Below are positions 34,940-43,830 of a stretch of DNA of 64,000 nucleotides, one piece after another; position 1 is the stretch's first letter; the number at the start of each line of letters is the position of its first letter. The notes below the pieces were generated by a model. That model searched no databases, was not told the DNA's origin, and saw only the letters and a program-made list of their open reading frames with translations. Made by a program: the position numbers and the translations under genes. The stretch comes from Spirulina subsalsa PCC 9445 (lineage in GTDB: Bacteria; Cyanobacteriota; Cyanobacteriia; Cyanobacteriales; Spirulinaceae), in contig NZ_JH980292.1 of NCBI RefSeq assembly GCF_000314005.1, forward strand, positions 1,815,725 to 1,879,724, written 5' to 3'.

Positions 34940-35842
34940 TTACCTACGCTGGGAGATGACGGATAGCTGGGGACGGGATTGCAGATGCCCGGAGGGTGCG
35001 ATCGCCTCTTGGGACAGATCCCGATTAAGGGGGTAGGCCCCAGACCAGGCGGCAAATAACGCCCCGATGGGTTCAAGGAGGGGGGATAGATCCCTCGATA
35101 AACGCCAAGCAATGGGAAGGCTACTCAGACTGTTGTACACTCCCGACAGGGCTCCGGTTAACTGTAGGGTGCAGTGGGGGGCGGGTGTTTGGTGTAAAGC
35201 GCGCTGGAGGCTGGTGGCTAAGTCCTCGGGGGTTGCTGCCCAGTTATAAAGAGCCATCCAAATGGGGCTAGCTGGCGCGTTAAACCCTTGGTTTTGATGA
35301 TGTGATAGGCTCAAAGGCTCATCCCGGTTGAGAGCGGTTTTTAGGCTTTCTAGGGGGGGGCTGAGTTGGGGGCAGTGGGACACTACCCAGTGGTGCAGTT
35401 GCTCTAGTCCTAGGCGGGGTTTTGTGCCTTGCAGTGCGATCGCCATACTTTGCCCCCACAATAACACCTCGGCTACAGACCCAGACTCCCTCAAATAGTC
35501 CCCGGCCAAGCCCCGCAACCCTTGATCTAACAAGTCCGGTTGATCATGCCAATACAAAATTAAGGGCAAACTCATCACCGCCACCTCTGCCTCGGTCATC
35601 CCCTCTCCTGATGAGGCGAATTTATCCCCAGCCCAATCCCCCTCTCGGAGATGTCTTAAATCATCGGGGGAATTTCCGGTGATTAAGTGCTTTAGAACAC
35701 AAAATTTAATTTTCTTTGTCAGAGAATAAGATCCCGAGAGACTCAATCGGGTGGTGTCCTGACCAAAAACCTTGGGGCAATGTTCTACTATCTCACTCCC
35801 CACCCATCCCCCTTGAAACCGACTGAATAAAGAATAATTCAT
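34940..35842 (-). CDS. ADP-ribosylglycohydrolase-like cyanobacterial protein
   Basis: About 300 residues from the ATG at 35842, which has CGGAGG nearby upstream; the frame stays open to 35923 but that start has no support. The protein is helical, with FQGGWVGSEIVEH near the N-terminus, SGEGMTEAEVAVMSLPLILY in the middle, and LTGALSGVYNSLSSLPIAWR near residue 252 that resembles the last conserved helix of ADP-ribosylglycohydrolases. The metal-binding acidic motifs of the active enzymes are not clear, so it may be a degenerate relative. Function uncertain. The gap 35843-36357 contains MITE copy C and an IS200/IS605 remnant. Confidence 0.65.
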   Translation of the reverse strand: MNYSLFSRFQGGWVGSEIVEHCPKVFGQDTTRLSLSGSYSLTKKIKFCVLKHLITGNSPDDLRHLREGDWAGDKFASSGEGMTEAEVAVMSLPLILYWHDQPDLLDQGLRGLAGDYLRESGSVAEVLLWGQSMAIALQGTKPRLGLEQLHHWVVSHCPQLSPPLESLKTALNRDEPLSLSHHQNQGFNAPASPIWMALYNWAATPEDLATSLQRALHQTPAPHCTLQLTGALSGVYNSLSSLPIAWRLSRDLSPLLEPIGALFAAWSGAYPLNRDLSQEAIAPSGHLQSRPQLSVISQRR

Positions 35843-36005
35843 GCTCTTCCTCCGAGAACCCCTATTGCCTCTTGGGCGAGGTTGTTGATTGCCTGACCCA
35901 CTCTGTCCAACGCCGACCCTCACCGAAAGAGTCGCTCCTTTTTATGCTAGTCCAGAAATTTAATTCCCGACAGGCACGAACCGACCGTTAATTGCTGATG
36001 CTATC

Positions 36006-36202
36006 TAGGGTCTGCTGTTCGCGAAGCGTTGCGTAGCAATATATCCATCTAATCACTGTTAGTAGGGCTTTGAGTGGTTTAGGAGCGAGAAAGTGCAAGG
36101 TTTTAGGGATAAATCATCAAAAAGGCTTGCCTTTTTCCGATTCCCCTTCCTGTTCCCCGTTCCCTGTTTTCCACCCAGAGTAGAGTTATTCAGCAAGCCC
36201 TA
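36006..36202. mobile_element. MITE-like element, copy C, flanked by TATCTA repeats
   Basis: About 197 bases closely matching copy B (27393-27575): TAGGGTCTGCTGTTCGCG at one end, TTATTCAGCAAGCCCTA at the other. TATCTA stands directly outside the GGG and CCC ends on both sides, a likely 6-base target duplication. It contains GCGTTGCGTAGCAA, AAGGCTTGCCTTTTTC and heptad sequence. Confidence 0.7.
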
Positions 36203-36268
36203 TCTAACGGGGGCTTGAAAAAGTCCAAACGTGACCAGACTATGTTCTTTGAGAATGACGTTATCAGG

Positions 36269-36361
36269 GTCAAGACACCTCGGAATGTGTGCCAATTCGC
36301 GGCTCTGTTAGCAATGGCTATGAACCAAGAATCCCCGTCTTTTTAGAGCGAGGAGTGTCAA
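36269..36361 (+). pseudogene. IS200/IS605 tnpB 3' remnant with terminal hairpin
   Basis: A plus-strand open piece ends LLAMAMNQESPSF then TAG (36344-36346), resembling the C-terminus of cyanobacterial TnpB proteins. It is followed by the terminal palindrome: GAATCCCCGTC and GCGAGGAGTGTCAA, whose reverse complement resembles the element end at 43259-43296. No transposase body is present upstream. The remnant abuts the stop codon of the next gene on the minus strand. Confidence 0.4.
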
Positions 36362-37566
36362 CCTATCCCAAAGGGATCATGAGGAATCTCTAAACCCCTT
36401 AAAATTATACCTTCCTGTTCAATCGTCAAACCCTTGCCTTGGACTAACACCCCAAATCCCCCCAATCCATCAGGATTCATCAGTTGATGCAGTGCATCCC
36501 GACGCTTTAACACCTCCAGAATTCCCAAGGTTCCCCCCGACAATGGGGCTAAACGTTCCCCTAATCCTAAAGCCATTAAAAATAGGGCTTGTTGAGTAAA
36601 GCCAAGGGTTTTTACCCCCCATAACTCGCCCTGTTTTTCCAAGGCGGTAAAGTTCACATGAGCGGTAATGTCTTGATGACCTAAATTAACGTAGGGGTTA
36701 TTATGGCGATGGTGTTGATAGTAGCATTGCAACGTCCCGTTATGACGTTGGGGGTGATAGTATTGAAGGGCAGAATACCCATAATCAATCGTGATAATAT
36801 AACCTTGCTTGAGTTTTTGACTCAAGATTTTAAGCCAATCCAGAGCCGCTAAATTAACCTCTGTACGATAGTTCTCGGGATAAGTCGAGTCGAATAAATT
36901 AATTTGCAAAAACTCAAAATACTCCTGAAGTTTTGGGGTTGAAAGTTCTCCGATGGTTTCCCTAGGCTTCCCCTCCTCAAGGGTGATATAGATTTCCCGT
37001 AATGTCCCCTCCTGAACTGTGACTTGATGCACCGGAAAAGCATCGATGAGTTCGTTGGAAAAACAACAGCCTATTACAGAACAATTCGGTAAACTTTCCC
37101 AACTGTGCCACTCCACAACGATTCCCTGTGTTAAATAATCTGCGAGTCGCTCTTTTTGGTGGCGGATCAGTTGGGGTGAAGCCTCAATAATTAAATATTG
37201 TAAAGATTGTAATAAATCAGGATAATTTATGCTAAGAAAATGTAGAATATCCCTAGCACATTCTCCCATTCCTGCTCCCATTTCTAGAACTTGGAAGGGG
37301 TGAGGGTGTCCCAAAATTTCCCAAATTTGTTGAAGTTGTTGGGCGAGTAATTCACCAAAATCTGCCCCGAGGTGGGAGGAGGTGAAAAAGTCCCCTTGGT
37401 TGCCGATGGTGGAAATCCCGGTGCTATAGTAGCCCGATTGGGGATGGTAGAGGACTAGGTTCATGTAGTCGGCGAAGGTGATACGTTGGTGAGGGGATTG
37501 TCTAAGGCGATCGCGCAGAACACCCACTAATAATTCACTATTCGGCAGTGTAGGCAACTCAGACAT
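36358..37566 (-). CDS. SAM-dependent methyltransferase, NDUFAF7/MidA family
   Basis: 402 residues. COG1565-type methyltransferase with ITFADYMNLVLYHPQSGYYS, GDFFTSSHLGADFGELLAQQ, the SAM-binding VLEMGAGMGECARDIL, IIEASPQLIRHQ, SNELIDAFPVHQV and the late YGYSALQYYHPQR. The eukaryotic member dimethylates an Arg of a complex I subunit during assembly; in cyanobacteria an NDH-1 role is plausible but not shown by the sequence. It begins at the ATG at 37566. Monocistronic. Confidence 0.88.
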   Translation of the reverse strand: MSELPTLPNSELLVGVLRDRLRQSPHQRITFADYMNLVLYHPQSGYYSTGISTIGNQGDFFTSSHLGADFGELLAQQLQQIWEILGHPHPFQVLEMGAGMGECARDILHFLSINYPDLLQSLQYLIIEASPQLIRHQKERLADYLTQGIVVEWHSWESLPNCSVIGCCFSNELIDAFPVHQVTVQEGTLREIYITLEEGKPRETIGELSTPKLQEYFEFLQINLFDSTYPENYRTEVNLAALDWLKILSQKLKQGYIITIDYGYSALQYYHPQRHNGTLQCYYQHHRHNNPYVNLGHQDITAHVNFTALEKQGELWGVKTLGFTQQALFLMALGLGERLAPLSGGTLGILEVLKRRDALHQLMNPDGLGGFGVLVQGKGLTIEQEGIILRGLEIPHDPFGIG

Positions 37567-37723
37567 TCAGAATCCAACCTTAAAATAATGGCTCAATATT
37601 GCTATCCTATTAAAGAATTGTTGTTTTTTCTATGACAAAAAATTAATTTTTCGGCACATTATCCGTTTTTGATGCGTCTATAAGATGAATCAACTCTTGC
37701 AGTTTGTTCTAAGGTCAAGTCCC

Positions 37724-38221
37724 ATGAAACGTTTACTGCATTCTTCGCTCAGTGCCAGTTTTCTCACTCTGCTTTTAATTACTTGTAGCCATTTTTCCCA
37801 AGCATCGGGAGGCAAGAATACACTGTTGGCACAAGCTCAAGTCTGTGCTGATGGAGTTTCTCCCGAATATTGCTTATGTGCGGCGGAAGCGGAGGCCAAT
37901 TATAACCAGCAAGGGGATAATTTAGCCGAAGATGCCAAAGAAGCCGAAAAATGGCGAGTTTGGCGGGAATATACTCTGAATCTCCAACAATGTCATCGTT
38001 TCTTGTCTTCCGGGGAACGGGAAGCGGTGTATAGGGATGAGTGTTTAACTCAGTTTAGTGATTTACCGAATCCTGAACAATATTGTAGTTGTCAGGTGGC
38101 GTTGGATTTGGACGTAGAAAATACGTTTCGTCAGGGTAATGTTAACGTCAGTGCGGAACTGTTCCAAGAATTTGGACAACGGAAAATCATCTGTGCATCC
38201 TATCTTCACACTCAACCCTAG
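37724..38221 (+). CDS. Secreted cysteine-containing protein of unknown function
   Basis: About 165 residues from the ATG at 37724 (an ATG at 37685 is also in frame; the later one gives a better signal peptide and has AAGG upstream). The N-terminus MKRLLHSSLSASFLTLLLIT is a signal sequence. The mature part has paired cysteines (CADGVSPEYCLCAAEAEANY, CSCQVALD, IICASY), suggesting disulfides in the periplasm. Two similar CxC-type segments hint at an internal repeat. No homologue is recalled. A strong inverted repeat follows the stop. Confidence 0.72.
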   Translation: MKRLLHSSLSASFLTLLLITCSHFSQASGGKNTLLAQAQVCADGVSPEYCLCAAEAEANYNQQGDNLAEDAKEAEKWRVWREYTLNLQQCHRFLSSGEREAVYRDECLTQFSDLPNPEQYCSCQVALDLDVENTFRQGNVNVSAELFQEFGQRKIICASYLHTQP

Positions 38222-38234
38222 GTAGGGCTTTCGG

Positions 38235-38264
38235 GAGTCGGGAAAACTGCTCAATTCCCGACTC
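38235..38264. terminator. Inverted repeat between convergent genes
   Basis: GAGTCGGGAA (38235-38244) and TTCCCGACTC (38255-38264) form a perfect 10-base stem between the stop of the secreted protein and the stop of bvdR. It lacks a T tract and is built from heptad-repeat vocabulary, so it may be a repeat-derived bidirectional terminator. Confidence 0.4.
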
Positions 38265-38269
38265 TCGCC

Positions 38270-39268
38270 TTAACAAGGGGCAAGGGTGACTTTTTCCCCG
38301 GTTTCTACGGAATGGCGAATGGCATCGGCAACGAGGAGGGCATAATAACTCTGGCGGGCGTGAACGTACAGAGGCTTTTGGTCTAGTAGGTAATCTAAGA
38401 CCAATTGGGTGTCTTGTTGGAATAAACCGCGCCGACGGCTGACTTCTAGGGGGGTTTCCTGCTCTCCTTGGATGAGTTTTCCGGTTTCCCCCGCAAAGAC
38501 TAGGGTTCCTTGTTCTCCGTGGAGTTCTAGGGTACGGGTACTTTGCCAAAAGGTTTCCCCTTTGCCATAGACGAGATCGGCGATCGCACCATTGCGGAAT
38601 TCCAGTTGGGCGGTGGCTAAACAAGCCCGAAAATACTCGCTTTCGGGAACATCCCAATAGCGCAATGTTCCTCGAACGCTGGCCACTTCTCCCCAAATGT
38701 TGGTTAGGCGATGAAGACGAGACAGGGCGGCGGTGAAGGGAAACCCAAAGAGACTTTTATGATAGGTCCACCGTCGGGAAACGGGACGCTGGGGGGTAAT
38801 GGTGATATAGCGCCCATAGGATACTTCCCCAATCTGCCCTAGGGACTGACGTAGGGCTTGATGTACGCCCCCCAACAGTTCGATATGTTCAACATGGAGC
38901 AATTTCCCTTGCTGTTCGGCCAGGGCTAGGAGAGTTTGACCGTCTTGGGGGGAAAGGGCGAGGGGATACTCTAAAACAACGTGTTTGCCTGCTTCTAGGG
39001 CTTTTTGGGCAATAGGGGCATGATCCTGATTAACCGTGGCAATGATCACTAAGTCAAGCTGGGGATGCTCAACGAGGGCTTGCCAAGAAGGGGCGGCCTG
39101 AATCTGATACTCCTGACAAAAAGCCTCGGTATTTTCCCGACTGTAGCCCGATACCGTGACCAAGTGCGATCGCCTATCCCCTTGGATCGCCTCCGCTCGT
39201 CGTTTTGCCGCGTATCCCGTCCCGACAATCCCCACTCCCATTACTGATTCTGATTTATGCTCACCCAT
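38270..39268 (-). CDS. bvdR: Biliverdin reductase, cyanobacterial BvdR
   Basis: 332 residues. A Gfo/Idh/MocA-fold oxidoreductase with the Rossmann start GVGIVGTGYAAKRRAEAIQG, AGKHVVLEYPLALS, LLHVEHIELLGGVHQALRQ, RWTYHKSLFGFPFTAALSR, GDRRSHLVTVSG and GTLVFAGETGKLIQG. These match Synechocystis BvdR (Slr1784) block by block. It reduces biliverdin IX-alpha to bilirubin with NAD(P)H and is linked to normal phycobilisome formation. The divergent petF genes start 378 bases away. Confidence 0.92.
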   Translation of the reverse strand: MGEHKSESVMGVGIVGTGYAAKRRAEAIQGDRRSHLVTVSGYSRENTEAFCQEYQIQAAPSWQALVEHPQLDLVIIATVNQDHAPIAQKALEAGKHVVLEYPLALSPQDGQTLLALAEQQGKLLHVEHIELLGGVHQALRQSLGQIGEVSYGRYITITPQRPVSRRWTYHKSLFGFPFTAALSRLHRLTNIWGEVASVRGTLRYWDVPESEYFRACLATAQLEFRNGAIADLVYGKGETFWQSTRTLELHGEQGTLVFAGETGKLIQGEQETPLEVSRRRGLFQQDTQLVLDYLLDQKPLYVHARQSYYALLVADAIRHSVETGEKVTLAPC

Positions 39269-39946
<678 letters not shown>

Positions 39947-39974
39947 TTCAATAAATTTCTAGAGGAGTTCACAC

Positions 39975-40274
39975 ATGGCGACCTATAAAGTTACCCTGAT
40001 TAGCGAAGCAGAAGGGCTGAATACCACCATCGAAGTACCTGATGATGAGTACATTTTAGATGCGGCTGAGGAACAAGGGATTGATTTACCCTACTCCTGT
40101 CGTGCTGGTGCTTGCTCTACCTGTGCAGGGAAAGTCACGGCTGGAACTGTTGATCAATCTGATCAGTCCTTCTTGGATGATGATCAAATTGCTGCCGGGT
40201 ATGTGCTGACTTGTGTCGCTTATCCCACCTCTGACTGTACGATTCAAACCCACCAAGAAGAAGAACTGTACTAG
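39975..40274 (+). CDS. petF: [2Fe-2S] plant-type ferredoxin, copy 2
   Basis: 99 residues, 13 differences from copy 1 (N10S, D20E, A22P, L36I, L54V, V55T, S56A, I59V, E73A, Q74A, F76Y, E91Q, A97E). All four cluster cysteines (42, 47, 50, 80) are intact. The leader TTTCTAGAGGAGTTCAC is shared with copy 1, so the duplication included the ribosome binding site. It is probably cotranscribed with copy 1. The differences cluster around residues 54-59 and 73-76, outside the cluster loop, which could tune partner choice; that is inference. Confidence 0.96.
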   Translation: MATYKVTLISEAEGLNTTIEVPDDEYILDAAEEQGIDLPYSCRAGACSTCAGKVTAGTVDQSDQSFLDDDQIAAGYVLTCVAYPTSDCTIQTHQEEELY

Positions 40275-40298
40275 AACAAGTTTTTTCGGTTCAGCACA

Positions 40299-40324
40299 GG
40301 GGGATCTCAAGGGATCTCCCTTGT
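40299..40324 (+). terminator. First terminator hairpin after the ferredoxin pair
   Basis: GGGGGATC (40299-40306) pairs with GATCTCCC (40313-40320), one G-T pair included, followed by TTGTTATA. It lies 25 bases after the second petF stop. Confidence 0.55.
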
Positions 40325-40330
40325 TATACT

Positions 40331-40363
40331 CCCCCGTTAGGTTCAAGTATAACGGGGGATTCT
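40331..40363. terminator. Second hairpin between convergent genes
   Basis: CCCCCGTTA (40331-40339) pairs perfectly with TAACGGGGG (40350-40358) around ten bases, then ATTCTTG. It may serve petF and the converging GGDEF gene whose stop is at 40380. Confidence 0.55.
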
Positions 40364-40379
40364 TGTTCGTCAACTTAAG

Positions 40380-41345
40380 TTAACGTAAAACTTGATTGCG
40401 TCCTCTGGCTTTGGCGAGTAATAGTTTTTCATCAGCCCGTTGTAATAGACTTTTACCTTGGGGTTCATCCTCTAGTTTTAATTCAGCAATGCCTAAGCTA
40501 ATGGTGACACTGAGGGAGAGTTCAGGTTCTACGAGAAAGGGTTGTTCTGCAACGGCACGACGTAACCGTTGGGCGATGACTTCGGCTTGATCGAGATTGG
40601 CTTGTTTAAACACCACAACGAATTCTTCCCCACCGTAACGAAAAATGGTATCAAGGGGACGCAATTTCCGCTTGATCCGGGTGATGAGTAGCTGGAGAAT
40701 GCGATCGCCTACTAAATGCCCATAGTTATCATTCACTGCCTTAAAGTAGTCAATATCGACCACGGCTATAGACAGAGGAACATAGTGTTTACGGGCGTTG
40801 TAGACTTGGCGGGGTAAGTCCCAATCTAGGGCGCGACGATTGCCAATTTCTGTTAGGGGATCACAAAGGGCAATGGTGGATAAATAATCGTTTTCCTGCA
40901 TTAATGTTCTGCATTTTTGACTCCACAATAAGCCGATTTCTAAATGAGATAAGAATAATTCTTTTTGAGCTTTTGCTTGATTTTTACTCAAAGAATCAGG
41001 CGAAATAATATCTAAATATTCATCGACTCCTTGACTCAAAATTTGTTTCTTGTGTAAGCAATAGGACTGTAAATTAGAGTCAGTTTTTTCTGATTTATTT
41101 TGAGAATTTATGGCTAAAAAATAGATCCATCGACCATAGGCTTTTTGTTTCACAGATTGACATAATCCTTGGTCAATCAATACCGTATTTTCTAAGATAA
41201 CAACATCCGGTAGATGGGCTTTAATTGCCTGTACTACTTCGTCCATAGATGCTCCTTTTACCCAAGTTGAATTGAGGGGCGCATTTTGTTCAGTCAGGGT
41301 GGATAGGAACTTATGATTTCCAATTAGTAAGATCGAAGTAGTCAT
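40380..41345 (-). CDS. Diguanylate cyclase with a degenerate receiver domain
   Basis: 321 residues. Residues about 1-130 have the receiver-like pattern (SILLIGNHKFLS, then DVVILENT), but the phospho-acceptor Asp position is Glu (VVILEN) and the acidic pocket is absent, so it is a pseudo-receiver that cannot be phosphorylated in the usual way. The GGDEF domain (about 155-320) reads LCDPLTEIGNRRAL, DIDYFKAVNDNYGHLVGD and GGEEFVVVF, with an inhibitory RxxD site (RPLD) five residues before GGEEF. It probably makes c-di-GMP under feedback inhibition. The ATG is at 41345. Confidence 0.87.
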   Translation of the reverse strand: MTTSILLIGNHKFLSTLTEQNAPLNSTWVKGASMDEVVQAIKAHLPDVVILENTVLIDQGLCQSVKQKAYGRWIYFLAINSQNKSEKTDSNLQSYCLHKKQILSQGVDEYLDIISPDSLSKNQAKAQKELFLSHLEIGLLWSQKCRTLMQENDYLSTIALCDPLTEIGNRRALDWDLPRQVYNARKHYVPLSIAVVDIDYFKAVNDNYGHLVGDRILQLLITRIKRKLRPLDTIFRYGGEEFVVVFKQANLDQAEVIAQRLRRAVAEQPFLVEPELSLSVTISLGIAELKLEDEPQGKSLLQRADEKLLLAKARGRNQVLR

Positions 41346-41640
41346 AACCCATTGATCTAGTGTGAGGAAGAAAGGGAGTTATATTGGATCAAATGGCTAC
41401 ATAAGGGGTTAGGCGAGGGGGTAAGACTTGGGTTGTGCTGGATGATGCCGAGTCCCTGATTGCCAAGATAGACTGTCTCTATCATTCTGTACAAACCAAC
41501 TCGGAAGAATTTCTGAATAAGTCTGGCTTCGGGAAGATAAGGTTATCAAAACTTCATAAAAGGGGTATTTTTATGAAGTTTTGATGAACATTTATTGGCG
41601 ACAAAAATCAGTAGATGTACGCAATCTTTATCTAACCTAA

Positions 41641-41853
41641 AAGTTAGCTGATGCTAAAACGCCTCAACTCAATGCAGAAACAGGCTGTTATCCAACGCTC
41701 TATAAAGGCGGATGCTATAAGCTACAGGGCTATGAGCAGATTGAAATCAAGGTGTTTACAGGCACTGACTGGGTTTGGACAACCGTTCAAATCACGGGGC
41801 TATGTAGGGTCTGCTCCCGATTCCCGATTCCCGACTCCCTGTTCCCTAATTAG
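41641..41853 (+). pseudogene. Probable TnpB fragment joined to a repeat end
   Basis: In the plus frame starting AAG at 41641, directly after a TAA, the reading is KLADAKTPQLNAETGCYPTL then LYKGGCYKLQGYEQIEIKVF and TGTDWVWTTVQITG, resembling a beta-rich internal region of an IS200/IS605 TnpB protein. At 41809 it runs into TAGGGTCTGCT plus heptads, i.e. a MITE-type end, and stops at TAG 41851-41853. The fragment has neither start nor catalytic region. The rest of the gap 41346-41640 holds a palindrome AAAACTTCATAAA with TTTATGAAGTTTT (41549-41584) and nothing else recognised. Confidence 0.4.
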
Positions 41854-43207
41854 CCACCAAAACCGGATCTAACAACGGTTCTCCTGTCAAACTAAACGCC
41901 CGAACTTCGGTAATTTTCACAGGTACCGTTTTCCCCTTTAACTCCCTTAAATCCCCCTTAAAAAAGGTTAAACGATTCCCCCGCGTCCGTCCCATCACCT
42001 GACTCAGATCCTTGGGATTCACGTCCTCCACTAACACCTCTTCAAGACGGCCTGCATAGCGTTGAGAACGTTCGGCGGCCTTCACCTCCACCAAACGATT
42101 GAGACGTTGTAGGCGATCGCGCTTCACCTCCTCACTTAACTGATTCTCCCACAGCGCCGCCGGAGTCCCCGGACGCGGAGAATAGGCCGCCGTGTTCAAC
42201 TGATCAAAGCCAATATCAGCCACCAACTGCAACGTCCTCTCAAACTGCTCCTCCGTCTCTCCCGGAAACGCCACAATCGCATCCGCACTAATCGAAGCAT
42301 CCGGCATCAACTCCCGAATTTTATTGATAATGCGGCGGTACTTCTCCTGAGTATAGCCCCGCGCCATCGCCTTCAATACTTCATTATCTCCCGACTGGAA
42401 CGGGATATGAAAATGCTCACAGACCTTCGGCAACTCATGGCAAGCTTGGATCAAACGTTCCGTAAAATAGCGTGGGTGACTCGTAGCAAAGCGAATCCGG
42501 TCAATTCCCGGCACATCATGGACAAAATAGAGTAAATCCGTCAGGGTGTGCTTATGTCGTCCATCCCTCGTACTCCCGGGCAAATCTCGTCCATAGGCAT
42601 CAATATTTTGCCCCAGTAGCGTCACCTCCTTAAACCCTTGGGCGGCCAACTCTTCCATCTCTGCACGAATAGCCTCGGGAGTCCGAGATTGTTCCACCCC
42701 CCGCACATTGGGCACCACACAGTAAGTACAACGCTCATTACAGCCATAAATCACATTAACCCAAGCCGTCACCGTGCTATCGCGGCGGGGTTTCGTGATA
42801 TCTTCGACAATATGAATCGGTTCCGTGGCCACCACTTGACTCCCGGCCAGCACCTGTTCCAGTAAATCCCCCAAACGATTGGCGTGTTGGGGTCCCATAA
42901 CCAGATCCAATTCTGGCACCCGACGCAGGAGTTGTTCTCCCTCCTGTTGGGCGACACACCCGGCCACAATTAGAGTTAAGTTGGGATCCGTTTGTTTCCG
43001 TTTCGCCTGTCTGCCGAGGTAAGAATAAACTTTTTGTTCCGCGTTGTCCCGAATAGTACAGGTGTTGTAAAGAATCACATCAGCTTGATAGGGGTCTTCT
43101 TCCCAAATCAAGCCCATTTCATCCAGAATACCCGCCATCCGTTCGGAGTCGGCCTTATTCATCTGGCAACCAAAGGTAGTGATGTGATACTTACGGGATG
43201 CGGTCAT
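41846..43207 (-). CDS. miaB: tRNA 2-methylthio-N6-isopentenyladenosine synthase MiaB
   Basis: About 453 residues from the ATG at 43207 (a TTG at 43228 is less likely). Domains are the N-terminal UPF0004 methylthiotransferase region with cluster cysteines ([25 protein letters not shown]), the radical-SAM core with the CxxxCxxC in [17 protein letters not shown], and a C-terminal TRAM domain ([20 protein letters not shown]). It adds a methylthio group to ms2i6A at position 37 of tRNAs. The length is standard. Its 3' end lies 5 bases from the repeat-derived fragment stop on the other strand. Confidence 0.95.
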   Translation of the reverse strand: MTASRKYHITTFGCQMNKADSERMAGILDEMGLIWEEDPYQADVILYNTCTIRDNAEQKVYSYLGRQAKRKQTDPNLTLIVAGCVAQQEGEQLLRRVPELDLVMGPQHANRLGDLLEQVLAGSQVVATEPIHIVEDITKPRRDSTVTAWVNVIYGCNERCTYCVVPNVRGVEQSRTPEAIRAEMEELAAQGFKEVTLLGQNIDAYGRDLPGSTRDGRHKHTLTDLLYFVHDVPGIDRIRFATSHPRYFTERLIQACHELPKVCEHFHIPFQSGDNEVLKAMARGYTQEKYRRIINKIRELMPDASISADAIVAFPGETEEQFERTLQLVADIGFDQLNTAAYSPRPGTPAALWENQLSEEVKRDRLQRLNRLVEVKAAERSQRYAGRLEEVLVEDVNPKDLSQVMGRTRGNRLTFFKGDLRELKGKTVPVKITEVRAFSLTGEPLLDPVLVAN

Positions 43208-43258
43208 GGGTGGTTTTATCGCGTACAAGTGGTTATTAGGTTAACACATTTTCTTCTC

Positions 43259-43330
43259 TTGACGTACTCCCCGCCCGCGCATAGACGGGGATTCTACCTA
43301 GGGCTTACTGAATAACTCCGAGTGGGATTC
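43259..43330. mobile_element. IS200/IS605-type end next to a MITE-type end
   Basis: TTGACGTACTCCCCGCCC and ATAGACGGGGATTCTA (43259-43297) form the terminal hairpin of an IS200/IS605-like element; the inverse is seen near 36328-36361. TAGGGCTTACTGAATAACTC (43302-43321) is a single end of the MITE family at 27276 and 36006. No transposase remains between the two. Confidence 0.45.
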
Positions 43331-43359
43331 GGGCGATATGCCTATCCCTGCGGCAAGAC

Positions 43360-43388
43360 AAAACCTCCTGATGACTCAGGAGGTTTTT
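43360..43388. terminator. Strong hairpin terminator
   Basis: CCTCCTGA (43364-43371) and TCAGGAGG (43376-43383) form a perfect stem with a TGAC loop, flanked by AAAA on the left and TTTTT on the right, so it works in both directions. It lies 28 bases past the stop of the minus-strand small gene. Confidence 0.75.
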
Positions 43389-43415
43389 GAGATGATCTAA
43401 CCCTCGGTTGGGACA

Positions 43416-43634
43416 TTAAACGGATTTGTGAAAGACAGCAAAGGAGTTTAGGAGCGTGGAAGGACAGGCCTCACGCTGGACTTCTCCCCGTTTTAGTGCT
43501 GCTTCAAGTTTGGCGATCGCCTCCATCTCGGAAGACTGAAAAGAGCGAATGGCCAGAATTTGACGGATGAGACTCTCGGATGCAACACTTAAACAACCTG
43601 TCTCCAAAGCAGACTTAACAAGTGCGTAAATCAT
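43416..43634 (-). CDS. Small conserved cyanobacterial protein (72 aa)
   Basis: 72 residues opening MIYALVKSALETGCLSVASE then LIRQILAIRSFQSSEMEAIA. Short proteins of this pattern (ALVKxALxTGxL followed by LIRQ and a Leu/Ala helix) occur as multicopy conserved families in cyanobacteria; no function is known to me. It is mostly helical, probably cytosolic. The ATG is at 43634. A strong terminator follows directly. The gap 43635-43830 shows nothing further. Confidence 0.62.
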   Translation of the reverse strand: MIYALVKSALETGCLSVASESLIRQILAIRSFQSSEMEAIAKLEAALKRGEVQREACPSTLLNSFAVFHKSV

Positions 43635-43830
43635 AATGAATTAGCACCCTGATTGGTTGACTGCTTCTAGCATAGACAAATCTTTGACTAGAAGAAATTG
43701 ATTTGAGGCGATCGCACAGGTGATTCTGCTCACAACAAGGGGTCAGGAAATTGAGTATTGAGTCTTGATGGCCCACCTCTCGTCAAATAGAACCCTTTCA
43801 AGCTAAATTAGGTCTGATTAAGCGCATTGT

